From Acidimicrobiales bacterium mtb01 (GTDB taxonomy: Bacteria; Actinomycetota; Acidimicrobiia; Acidimicrobiales; Ilumatobacteraceae): a DNA stretch of 64,000 nt. A program made the position numbers and the translations under genes. The stretch covers positions 124,001 to 188,000 of the forward strand of contig NBNI01000006.1 of assembly GCA_004379135.1 (NCBI GenBank), given 5' to 3'. The notes below the pieces were generated by a model. The model was not told the DNA's origin. It saw only the letters and a program-made list of their open reading frames with translations, and did no database searches. Positions 39,842 to 47,808 of this stretch are shown in pieces; position 1 is the first letter of the stretch, and each line of letters begins with the position of its first letter.

Positions 39842-40197
39842 GCTCCGGGGCTTTCGGGGGTGCCGGGGTTCTGGTGTTGCGTGCGGGCGGCGAGGCGCTC
39901 GGCTTCGAGGCGCTTCATGCGGGCGTCGTAGGTGATCCACATCTTCACGCCGGTGCCGATGGCGGCAAAGACCACGAGGGCGATGGTGAGGACGGGGAAA
40001 ATGCCGATCCACGAGTCGAGCAACCAGCCCAGGCCGAGGAAAACGGCCAGCGTGAGGGCCAATTCCATGCCCTGGCCCAGGCCCTGGTCGGCCGAATTGG
40101 CGCCGTTGGGCAGCGGGGGGCGGGCGCCCAGGAGGCGGGCGACGCGTGCGGGGGCCTGGCGCGGGCGGGTAGCGGCGGACGCAGGCGAGTCGGTCAT
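39838..40197 (-). CDS. atpZ: AtpZ/AtpI family protein
   Basis: A 119-residue protein. Two helices (MELALTLAVFLGLGWLLDSW and PVLTIALVVFAAIGTGVKMW) match the AtpZ/F0F1-ATPase accessory family; GLGWLLD is its usual signature. A Pro/Ala/Arg-rich cytoplasmic N-terminus of about 50 residues precedes them. It probably assists cation loading or assembly of the Fo sector. ATG 40197 lies 62 bases after wecA. Confidence 0.83.
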   Translation of the reverse strand: MTDSPASAATRPRQAPARVARLLGARPPLPNGANSADQGLGQGMELALTLAVFLGLGWLLDSWIGIFPVLTIALVVFAAIGTGVKMWITYDARMKRLEAERLAARTQHQNPGTPESPGA

Positions 40198-40259
40198 CGT
40201 CGAGGGGGTGTTTCCGGCAGGTCCGGGGGGTGCGGCCTGCTCGTGAAACTGCTCACAAA

Positions 40260-41489
40260 CTAGTCGCCGGCCGTCGGACGGGGCAACTCCTCGGTGGGCT
40301 CGAGACTCCCCTGCGGCTGGTCGTTCGTCTCGCTCGCGTCGGCGGCTTCGCTGGCATCGCTCGCGTCGCGGGCTTCTTGGCGGCGGCGGCGCACCTCGGG
40401 GTGGAGCACGGTGAAGAGGCTGAGCGCGATGGCCGCGGTGCCGATCGGGATGAGCGCGGTGCGCGCCCGCGTGAAGATCGGGTACAGCACGAAGCCCGAC
40501 AGGATCGTGGTCCAGAGCCAGAGGATGAGGACGCTGCGGCGCTGACCGTGGCCGAGGTTCATGAGGCGGTGGTGCAGGTGGCCCTTGTCGGCCGTGGCCA
40601 CGCCCTGGCGTTTGGCGGCGCGGCGCGCGATGGCGAAGAGCGTGTCGATGATCGGCACGCCGAGGATGAAGAGCGGAATGAAGAGCGGCGCCAGGAAGAA
40701 GTAGGTCTGGCCGGGTGTGTAGGCGGTGGAGTCGGGATCGGCGCGACCGCCCACCACGCTCGTGCTCACGGCCATGAGCAATCCGAGGAAGAAGGCGCCG
40801 CTGTCGCCCATGAAGATCTTGGCCGGATTGAAGTTGTGCGGCAGGAAGCCCACGCACACGCCGCACGCGATGATCGCGATGAGCGGGCCGATGTTGGGCT
40901 GGATGAGCGAGCCGAGGTCGTCGAGGCGGCGGCTGTAGAGGAAGAACGCGAATGCGGCGATGGCCACGATGCCGGCGGCGAGTCCGTCGAGTCCGTCGAT
41001 GAGGTTGATGGCCTGTGTCATCACGAGGAGCCACAGGATCGTGATGATCGGGATCCAGTCGTCCGACAACACGAACACGTCGAGGAACGGAACACGGAAG
41101 TAGAACATCGTGACGCCGAACCACACGAGCACCATGCCGGCGAGCGCGGTGGCGGTCACCTTGGCGGGCGGGCTCATGTCGCGCACGTCGTCGAAGAGGC
41201 CGGTGCCGAAGATGACGATGGCGGCCAGCAGAACGCCGAGCGGTTCGGAGTTGTTGTCGAAGACGAGCGAGAAGCGATCGAGTTGCCAGGCCGCGAGGAG
41301 CGCGGCGGCGAATCCGATGAACATGGCGATGCCGCCCACGTGCGGTGTGGGGCGGGTGTGCACGCGGCGTTCGTCGGGCAGGACGATCCAGCCGACACGA
41401 GTGGCGAAGCGGGCCACCATGGGGGTGGTGGCGAAGGTGACGACGGCTGCGATTGCCCCGATGATCAGGTAATCGAGCGTCTCAGGCAC
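40260..41489 (-). CDS. wecA: Undecaprenyl-phosphate GlcNAc-1-phosphate transferase
   Basis: A 409-residue polyprenyl-phosphate sugar-1-phosphate transferase of the MraY/WecA family. Catalytic Asp-rich loop is FDDVRDM, NLIDGLDGLA and FMGDSGAFFLG are further loops, and KGHLHHRL is the WecA-type C-terminal His motif, absent from MraY. It starts synthesis of a cell-wall glycan (arabinogalactan linkage in relatives, inferred). The acidic tail of 40 residues is unusual. In mycobacteria too, this gene (rfe) stands right before the atp operon. Confidence 0.9.
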   Translation of the reverse strand: MPETLDYLIIGAIAAVVTFATTPMVARFATRVGWIVLPDERRVHTRPTPHVGGIAMFIGFAAALLAAWQLDRFSLVFDNNSEPLGVLLAAIVIFGTGLFDDVRDMSPPAKVTATALAGMVLVWFGVTMFYFRVPFLDVFVLSDDWIPIITILWLLVMTQAINLIDGLDGLAAGIVAIAAFAFFLYSRRLDDLGSLIQPNIGPLIAIIACGVCVGFLPHNFNPAKIFMGDSGAFFLGLLMAVSTSVVGGRADPDSTAYTPGQTYFFLAPLFIPLFILGVPIIDTLFAIARRAAKRQGVATADKGHLHHRLMNLGHGQRRSVLILWLWTTILSGFVLYPIFTRARTALIPIGTAAIALSLFTVLHPEVRRRRQEARDASDASEAADASETNDQPQGSLEPTEELPRPTAGD

Positions 41490-41524
41490 ACGCCGAGATT
41501 ACGACCCCCCACTTTCTTTGGTGA

Positions 41525-41570
41525 TCTGGGTCGCGAAACCAGCCAGAAATGGTCGTTTCGACGACCCAGA
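41525..41570. repeat. Palindromic stop-proximal element, family 3 copy 1
   Basis: Outer stem TCTGGGTCG / CGACCCAGA, a second stem CGAAAC / GTTTCG, and an inner CCA / TGG hairpin with a GAAA or TTTC loop. It follows the glyA stop by 13 bases and precedes wecA. The CGAAAC element and the inner TTTC loop link it to family 1. Confidence 0.85.
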
Positions 41571-41583
41571 ACAACAAGGGGTG

Positions 41584-42840
<1,257 letters not shown>

Positions 42841-42853
42841 GGGGTCTCTCTGC

Positions 42854-43309
42854 TCAGAACTCGTTTTCGAGTTCGGTCAACTGTGCCACTCGGCGGGCGT
42901 GGCGACCGCCTTCGAACGCGGTGGAGAGGAACGTTGTGACGATTTCCTCAGCGAGGCCCACGCCCACCACACGCGCGCCCATCGACAAAACGTTGGCGTC
43001 GTTGTGCGAACGGGCCATGCGCGCGGTGTAGAGGCAATTGCACAAGGCCGCGCGCACCCCGCGCACCTTGTTGGCGGCGAGCTGCTCGCCCTGGCCGCTT
43101 CCGCCGAGGACGATGCCGAAGTCGGCCTTGCCGTCGCGAACGGTGCGACCCACGCCGGCGCAGATGGGCGGATAGTCGACGCTCTCGGTGGAGTGCGTGC
43201 CCTGGTCGTCGACCGTGTGGCCCTGCGCGGCGAGGAAGGCGACGAGGTGTTGCTTCAGTTCGTAGCCCGCATGGTCGGATCCGATGGCGATGCGCAGCGA
43301 CGAGGACAT
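42854..43309 (-). CDS. rpiB: Ribose-5-phosphate isomerase B
   Basis: A 151-residue isomerase. The N-terminal [16 protein letters not shown] and the loop [14 protein letters not shown] match RpiB. Glu replaces the Cys base of the E. coli type, as in mycobacterial RpiB. It interconverts ribose 5-phosphate and ribulose 5-phosphate. ATG 43309 follows AGGA. It is first in a minus-strand run rpiB-glyA-wecA-atp. Confidence 0.93.
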   Translation of the reverse strand: MSSSLRIAIGSDHAGYELKQHLVAFLAAQGHTVDDQGTHSTESVDYPPICAGVGRTVRDGKADFGIVLGGSGQGEQLAANKVRGVRAALCNCLYTARMARSHNDANVLSMGARVVGVGLAEEIVTTFLSTAFEGGRHARRVAQLTELENEF

Positions 43310-43371
43310 GGCTGAATCCTAGGGTCCGGACCATTCGTGGCCCGTCGGGATTGGGGCGTAGTTTGACTTTC

Positions 43372-44853
43372 GTGACTCTCGATCCGCGCACACCCGTGAT
43401 CGTCGGCGTCGGCCAAGCCGAACAGCGCATCGACGACCAGTTGGCCGCCGCTCCCCCGGCCGAGTTCATCGCCTCGGCGGTTCGCCTGGCCGCATCCGAT
43501 GCCGGCCTCTCGTCGCTCGCCGCGGTCGACTCGCTGCGCGTCGTGTCGTTCTTGTCGTGGCGGTATCGCGATCCGGCGCGATTCATCTCGCTCGAACTCG
43601 GCATCACTCCCAAGGAGCACGCGCTCACCACCAACGGCGGCAACAGCCCGCAGTCGCTCGTGAACCAGACCGCGCTCGACATCCAGGCCGGCCGCAACGA
43701 CGTGGTGGTGCTGTGCGGTGGCGAGACGTCGCGTACACGCAAGCGCGCTCGTGCCGCCGGTGTGGAGCTGCCGTGGCCGGTGGTACCCGAGGACGTGGCG
43801 CCCGATCGCGTGATCGGCGAAGAACTGAAGATGAACCACGAGATCGAGACGTCGCGGCAGATCTGGGCGCCGATCCAGATCTATCCGATGTTCGAGACAG
43901 CGTTGCGGGCGCGCGCCGGCCGTTCGCCGCAGGAGCACATGGTGTTCCTGTCGGAGTTGTGGTCGCGGTTCTCGCAGGTGGCCGCCGGCAATCCGCACGC
44001 GTGGATCCGCAAGGCGCTGTCGCCCGAGGAGATCCGTGCCGTCGGGCCGCGCAACCGCATGATCGGGTTCCCGTATCCGAAGTTGATGAACTCGAACAAC
44101 GACGTCGATCAGTCGGCGTCACTCATCATGTGCTCGGTCGAGGCGGCCGAGCGTCTCGGCATCGCGCGCGACCGCTGGGTGTTCCCGCTGTCGGGATCCG
44201 ATTGCCACGAGCACATGTACGTGTCGGAGCGTTGGGACTTCACCGAGACGCCGGCCATCAAGTTGGCGGGCAAGCGCGTGCTCGAGCTGGCCGGTACGTC
44301 CATCGACGAGATCGACATCGTCGACCTGTATTCGTGCTTCCCGTCGGCGGTGCAGTTGGGCGCGGCCGCGCTCGGTCTGCCCATCACGCGTCAGCTCACG
44401 CGCACGGGTGGATTGCCGTTCGCCGGTGGCCCCTGGAACAACTACGTGATGCACGCGATCGCCACCGTGGTGAACGAGTTGCGCGAACGTCCCACCGAGA
44501 AGGGTCTGGTGTGGGCGAACGGCGGCTACGCCACCAAGCACGCGTTCGGCGTGTATTCGGCAACGCCCGGCGGCCGCTTTGCCCACGACTATCCGCAGGA
44601 TCAGATCGACGCGATGCCCAAGCGCACACCCGTGGGTGTGGGCGATTCGGCCGGTGACGCCACGATCGAGGCGTACACGGTGATGCACGATCGCGACGGC
44701 GCACCCGAGCGCGCGATCGCGGCGTGCTTGTTGCCCGACGGCGGTCGCGCGTGGGGCGATTCCACGTCGTCCGAGTTGTGCGCGGCGATGTGCGAGGGCG
44801 AATGGGTCGGTCGACCCGCCCGCCTGAGCGATACTGGTGAACTCCTCGTCTGA
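43372..44853 (+). CDS. Thiolase-like acetyl-CoA acetyltransferase, SCP-x type
   Basis: A 493-residue thiolase-superfamily protein. VIVGVGQAEQR, VVLCGGETSR, IDIVDLYSCFPSAVQ and TGGLPFAGGPWNNYVMHAIA are SCP-x / lipid-transfer thiolase segments. The C-terminal 110 residues form an added OB-like domain seen in actinobacterial members. The usual active-site Cys of strand 3 is not in the standard position (VVLCGG contains the nearest Cys), so the activity may be non-classical. GTG 43372 is favoured over an upstream TTG-like start; there is hardly a leader. Confidence 0.83.
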   Translation: MTLDPRTPVIVGVGQAEQRIDDQLAAAPPAEFIASAVRLAASDAGLSSLAAVDSLRVVSFLSWRYRDPARFISLELGITPKEHALTTNGGNSPQSLVNQTALDIQAGRNDVVVLCGGETSRTRKRARAAGVELPWPVVPEDVAPDRVIGEELKMNHEIETSRQIWAPIQIYPMFETALRARAGRSPQEHMVFLSELWSRFSQVAAGNPHAWIRKALSPEEIRAVGPRNRMIGFPYPKLMNSNNDVDQSASLIMCSVEAAERLGIARDRWVFPLSGSDCHEHMYVSERWDFTETPAIKLAGKRVLELAGTSIDEIDIVDLYSCFPSAVQLGAAALGLPITRQLTRTGGLPFAGGPWNNYVMHAIATVVNELRERPTEKGLVWANGGYATKHAFGVYSATPGGRFAHDYPQDQIDAMPKRTPVGVGDSAGDATIEAYTVMHDRDGAPERAIAACLLPDGGRAWGDSTSSELCAAMCEGEWVGRPARLSDTGELLV

Positions 44854-44864
44854 TCGGAGTCACC

Positions 44865-45794
44865 ATGCCCACACCCTCGATCATCCTCGACTGCGATCCG
44901 GGGCACGACGACGCGCTCGCCATCGTGGTGGCCGCGCGCTACACGAACCTCGTGGGCATCACGACGGTGTCGGGCAACGCGCCGATCGAATCGACCACGC
45001 ACAACGCGTTGGTGATGAAGGACCTGCTCGGCCTGAAGGTTCCCGTGCACAAGGGGGCGGTGCGGCCGCTCGTGGCGCCGCCGCAGTACGCGGCGTACGT
45101 GCATGGTGAGAGCGGGCTCGACGGCGCCGATCTTCCCGAGCCCACGTCGAAGCACGACAGCGACGATGCCGTCGGCTACCTCATCGACACGTGTCGCGCC
45201 ACCGAGGGGCTGTGGCTCGTGCCCACCGGACCGCTCACCAACATCGCGATGGCATTGCGGTTGGCGCCCGATCTGGGTCGTCGCATCGCTGGCATCTCGC
45301 TGATGGGCGGCGGGACGTTCGGCAATCGCACCACCGCGGCCGAGTTCAACATCTGGGTCGATCCCGAGGCGGCCGACGTGGTGTTCAACTACGGCGGTCC
45401 GCTGGTGATGGCCGGCTTGCATCTCACGCATCAGTTCCGCGCCACGCAGGCTCGCATAGATCGAGTGAAGGCGCTGCCCGGGCAGCTGGCGAACGTGCTC
45501 GGCGATCTCATGCAGTTCTTCACCGACACCTACATGCGGCGCCATCACGGGATGGACGGCGGTGCGGTGCACGATCCGTGTTCGGTGCTCGTGCTGTCGC
45601 ATCCCGATCTGTTCGTGAGTCGGCCCGCGCACGTGGTGGTCGAGCTCAACGGCACGCACACGCGCGGCATGACGCTGATCGATCAGCGCGACTTGAAGGA
45701 AGTGCTCGAGCCGAACTGCGACGTGCTGTGGGAGATCGAGGCCGAGCCGGCGTTCGATCTGATGATCGACGCGATCGCGCACTTCAGCCGCTGA
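44865..45794 (+). CDS. Inosine/uridine-preferring nucleoside hydrolase
   Basis: A 309-residue enzyme. DCDPGHDD (9-16) is the calcium-binding motif; TGPLTNIAMAL, GGGTFGNRTTAAEFNIWVDP and a C-terminal VHDPCSVLVL with Asp complete the site. It cleaves ribonucleosides to base and ribose, consistent with ribose salvage beside rpiB. GGAG precedes ATG 44865. It ends 38 bases before direct repeat E1. Confidence 0.92.
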   Translation: MPTPSIILDCDPGHDDALAIVVAARYTNLVGITTVSGNAPIESTTHNALVMKDLLGLKVPVHKGAVRPLVAPPQYAAYVHGESGLDGADLPEPTSKHDSDDAVGYLIDTCRATEGLWLVPTGPLTNIAMALRLAPDLGRRIAGISLMGGGTFGNRTTAAEFNIWVDPEAADVVFNYGGPLVMAGLHLTHQFRATQARIDRVKALPGQLANVLGDLMQFFTDTYMRRHHGMDGGAVHDPCSVLVLSHPDLFVSRPAHVVVELNGTHTRGMTLIDQRDLKEVLEPNCDVLWEIEAEPAFDLMIDAIAHFSR

Positions 45795-45832
45795 GGTTCG
45801 GCAAATTCGGTCGCCTCGTGCGGGCCGGCGGC

Positions 45833-45889
45833 GTACACTTTGGGGCCTAAGCCCCGGAACCGTACCTGCGAAAGCAAACGGCCGGGGTT
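45833..45889 (+). repeat. 57-bp direct repeat E1 with bulged hairpin
   Basis: The segment opens with GTACACTTT, has GGGGC CTAA GCCCC, and then a stem CCCCGG-AA-CCGT / ACGG-CCGGGG capped by TGC-GAAA-GCA. It is identical to E2 (46642-46698) at 55 of 57 positions. GAAA is a stable GNRA loop only when the plus strand is transcribed. TACACT could be a -10 box. Confidence 0.9.
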
Positions 45890-45975
45890 TGGGATTGTCG
45901 GACGTGCCGGGCCCGGTGCGCACGAGGCCTCGGCCCCGGAACCGTCACTGCTTCGGCACACGGCCGGGGCCAGCG
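45840..45975 (+). ncRNA. Candidate structured RNA with tandem hairpins E1 and E3
   Basis: Hairpins 45852-45887 (E1) and 45932-45971 (E3) share one fold: a 6-8 bp GC stem, an AA bulge on the 5' side, a CCGT / ACGG stem, an asymmetric 3 against 1 internal loop, a TGC / GCA stem and a tetraloop. E1 has GAAA and E3 TTCG, both stable RNA loops on the plus strand, and E3 adds two compensated GC pairs. This supports selection for RNA structure on the strand opposite to the abi gene. E3 starts 9 bases beyond the abi stop. Confidence 0.5.
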
Positions 45976-45980
45976 CTCAT

Positions 45981-46505
45981 TTATGGCCGAAGTTCGAGGA
46001 GACCCTCCACCCGCGAACGTTCTCGAACCCACCTCTCGATTTCCGGGTCAATCGCGCGAGCTACGAGGTACGCATCCAGAACCGCCAAGTCGATCCGACG
46101 AGAGAAAATCGGCTCATGATGAGCCACACGATTACGAATCAATTGGAGTCGGCGGACGCGGTTGAAAAGTTTGTCGAACGACGCTGGCTCAGCACGAGGG
46201 AATGCATGCCGAATGGCGAACGCCCACAGCGATGATCTGTATTTTCCTGAGAGCAGGTATCGCCAGAACCCAAAACCCAATTCAGTGATGTACTGCCCCG
46301 CAGTCGGCCCCGCTTCCGAGTTGGGAAAACGTAGCCTGACACGATCGACCTGGCTGACGAGGCGGTTGTCGAGGTAACCGTGGCCATTCAGAAACCAGTT
46401 CTCGTCGTGGCCATGAGCGCGACACCAGCCGACCATCTGTTGATGAATCGAGTTGCGCAGAACAACCTCGACATGACCAATCACTTCGAACAACGCTGCC
46501 GACAC
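45981..46505 (-). CDS. AbiF/Abi_2-type HEPN protein, possibly 5' truncated
   Basis: The product from GTG 46505 has 174 residues. The HEPN ribonuclease motif is in LIRNRVAHHEPIF (Arg-Asn ... His), as in Abi_2/AbiD/F abortive-infection proteins. IGHVEVVLRNSIHQQM and GFGFWRYLLSGKY are further family segments. The same frame continues upstream to 46655 and encodes a sequence that fits the family N-terminus (LSPARLATYL, then DRAIRLYEWNAAV), but without any ATG, GTG or TTG. The frame ends at a TAG within repeat E2. Either a CTG (46592) or ATC start is used, or the gene lost its start at the repeat junction. Weinberg and colleagues described a structured RNA motif near abiF genes; the hairpins here could be an equivalent. 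Confidence 0.8.
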   Translation of the reverse strand: MSAALFEVIGHVEVVLRNSIHQQMVGWCRAHGHDENWFLNGHGYLDNRLVSQVDRVRLRFPNSEAGPTAGQYITELGFGFWRYLLSGKYRSSLWAFAIRHAFPRAEPASFDKLFNRVRRLQLIRNRVAHHEPIFSRRIDLAVLDAYLVARAIDPEIERWVRERSRVEGLLELRP

Positions 46506-46641
46506 AGCCGCGTTCCACTCGTAGAGCCGAATGGCGCGGTCGAGATCACCCTCCTCGGCATCGAGGTAGGTGGCGAGACGCGCGGGGGACAGTCGGTGAA
46601 GGAGAAGATCGGAATTGATGTCGCCAAAGTGGGAGCAAGGG

Positions 46642-46698
46642 GTACACTTTAGGGCCTAAGCCCCGGAACCGTACCTGCGAAAGCACACGGCCGGGGTT
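46642..46698 (+). repeat. 57-bp direct repeat E2 with bulged hairpin
   Basis: Second copy of E1, differing by two substitutions, one of them an unpaired base opposite the internal loop. It starts with GTACACTTTA and ends in CCGGGGTT. It lies 62 bases upstream of the alcohol dehydrogenase ATG and just beyond the 5' part of the abi reading frame, so it is in the leader of both genes. Confidence 0.9.
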
Positions 46699-46760
46699 AT
46701 CGCCTTTCTGGAGCCAGTACGGCTGTCGAGACTGGATAGTCGGTGCCCTAAGGTCGCGGT

Positions 46761-47804
46761 ATGCGCGCCGCCGTGATGAAGAACTGGTCCCTGCGAGTGG
46801 ACGACATTCCCGAGCCCGTGCCCGGTGGCGGCCAGGTGCTCGCCAAGGTGCTCGCGTGCGGAATCTGCGGCAGCGACTTGCACTTGCTCGTTCACGGCGA
46901 GGAGAGCCGTCGACTGTCGCAGGAACTCGCCGGCGACGGCCCGCGCGACCCGGGCAGCCCGGTGGTCTTCGAACCCGATCGCGACACCGTGATGGGCCAC
47001 GAATATTGCTGCGAGGTTCTCGACGTCGGCCCCGGCGTCAACAACCTCAAGGCCGGCGACATCATCGTGTCGTTCCCCGTCACCTTCGACGAGCAAGGCA
47101 TCCACGGCGTCGGGTTCTCCAACAAATACCCCGGCGGCTACAGCGAGCGCATCATCGCCAACGAGATGATGGCGATCAAGGTTCCGAACGGCCTGTCGCA
47201 CGAACTCGCCGCCATGACCGAGCCCCTCGCCGTCGGCGTGCACGCCGTCGCGAAGAGCAACATCAAACAGGGCGAGGCCGCGGTCATCCTCGGACTCGGG
47301 CCGGTGGGCCTCGCGTGCATCGCCGAGTTGAAGATGAAGGGCATCGGCCCGATCGTGGGGGCCGACTTCTCCCCCAAGCGCCGCGCGCTCGCCGAGAAGT
47401 TGGGCGCCGACGTGGTTGTCGACCCGCGTGAAACGCCGGCCATCGAAGCGTGGCGCAAGATCGACGGCAAGAAGCCGCTCGTGATCTTCGAAGCCGTGGG
47501 TGTGCCCGGCATGATCGAACAGGCCATGCGCATGGCACCGAAGGACGGGCGCGTGCTGGTGGTCGGCGCGTGCATGCAGCACGACTCGTTCCATCCGATG
47601 CTCGGCATCGGCAAGGAACTGCAGATCCAGTTCGCACTCGGCTATTCGCCCATCGAGTTCGGCAGTGCGCTCACCGCGATCGCCGAGGGCAAGGTCGATC
47701 TCGCTCCGCTCATCACCGGTCGCGTGCCGATCGACGGCGTTCCGCAGGCGTTCAAGGATCTCGGCGATCCCGAGACGCACGCCAAGATCCTCGTCACTCC
47801 GTAG
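46761..47804 (+). CDS. Zinc-dependent alcohol dehydrogenase family protein
   Basis: A 347-residue medium-chain dehydrogenase. ACGICGSDLH gives the catalytic-zinc Cys, GHEYCCEV the His-Glu pair, and GLGPVGLACIAELK the Rossmann loop. The four-Cys structural zinc loop is replaced by a longer acidic segment (HGEESRRLSQELAGD ...), so it lacks structural zinc. The substrate is unknown. AAGG precedes ATG 46761. The S9 peptidase gene follows after 4 bases. Confidence 0.9.
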   Translation: MRAAVMKNWSLRVDDIPEPVPGGGQVLAKVLACGICGSDLHLLVHGEESRRLSQELAGDGPRDPGSPVVFEPDRDTVMGHEYCCEVLDVGPGVNNLKAGDIIVSFPVTFDEQGIHGVGFSNKYPGGYSERIIANEMMAIKVPNGLSHELAAMTEPLAVGVHAVAKSNIKQGEAAVILGLGPVGLACIAELKMKGIGPIVGADFSPKRRALAEKLGADVVVDPRETPAIEAWRKIDGKKPLVIFEAVGVPGMIEQAMRMAPKDGRVLVVGACMQHDSFHPMLGIGKELQIQFALGYSPIEFGSALTAIAEGKVDLAPLITGRVPIDGVPQAFKDLGDPETHAKILVTP

Positions 47805-47808
47805 TCGC

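Larger units (their letters stand above)
45833..46698. mobile_element. Putative 809-bp Abi cassette bounded by direct repeats
   Basis: Direct repeats E1 and E2, 809 bases apart, enclose one minus-strand Abi/HEPN gene and one extra hairpin E3. One repeat copy plus the insert would give this arrangement, and recombination between repeats would restore a simple junction of the nucleoside hydrolase and alcohol dehydrogenase genes. There is no transposase or integrase inside, so movement would need outside help or homologous recombination. The boundary is seen directly; mobility is inferred. Confidence 0.5.

Noticed and set aside
42841-42853. Glycine or folate riboswitch before glyA
   Set aside because: Only 13 bases separate rpiB and glyA; no aptamer fits.
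45833-46698. E1 and E2 as integron attC sites
   Set aside because: GCCTAAG and GGTT at the ends and the bulged bases recall attC, but the 7-base R' and R'' boxes do not match and there is no integrase. The idea is kept only as a remote possibility.
45833-46698. A CRISPR array made by E1, E3 and E2
   Set aside because: There are only three copies, unequal spacing of about 80 and 700 bases, and coding sequence between two of them.
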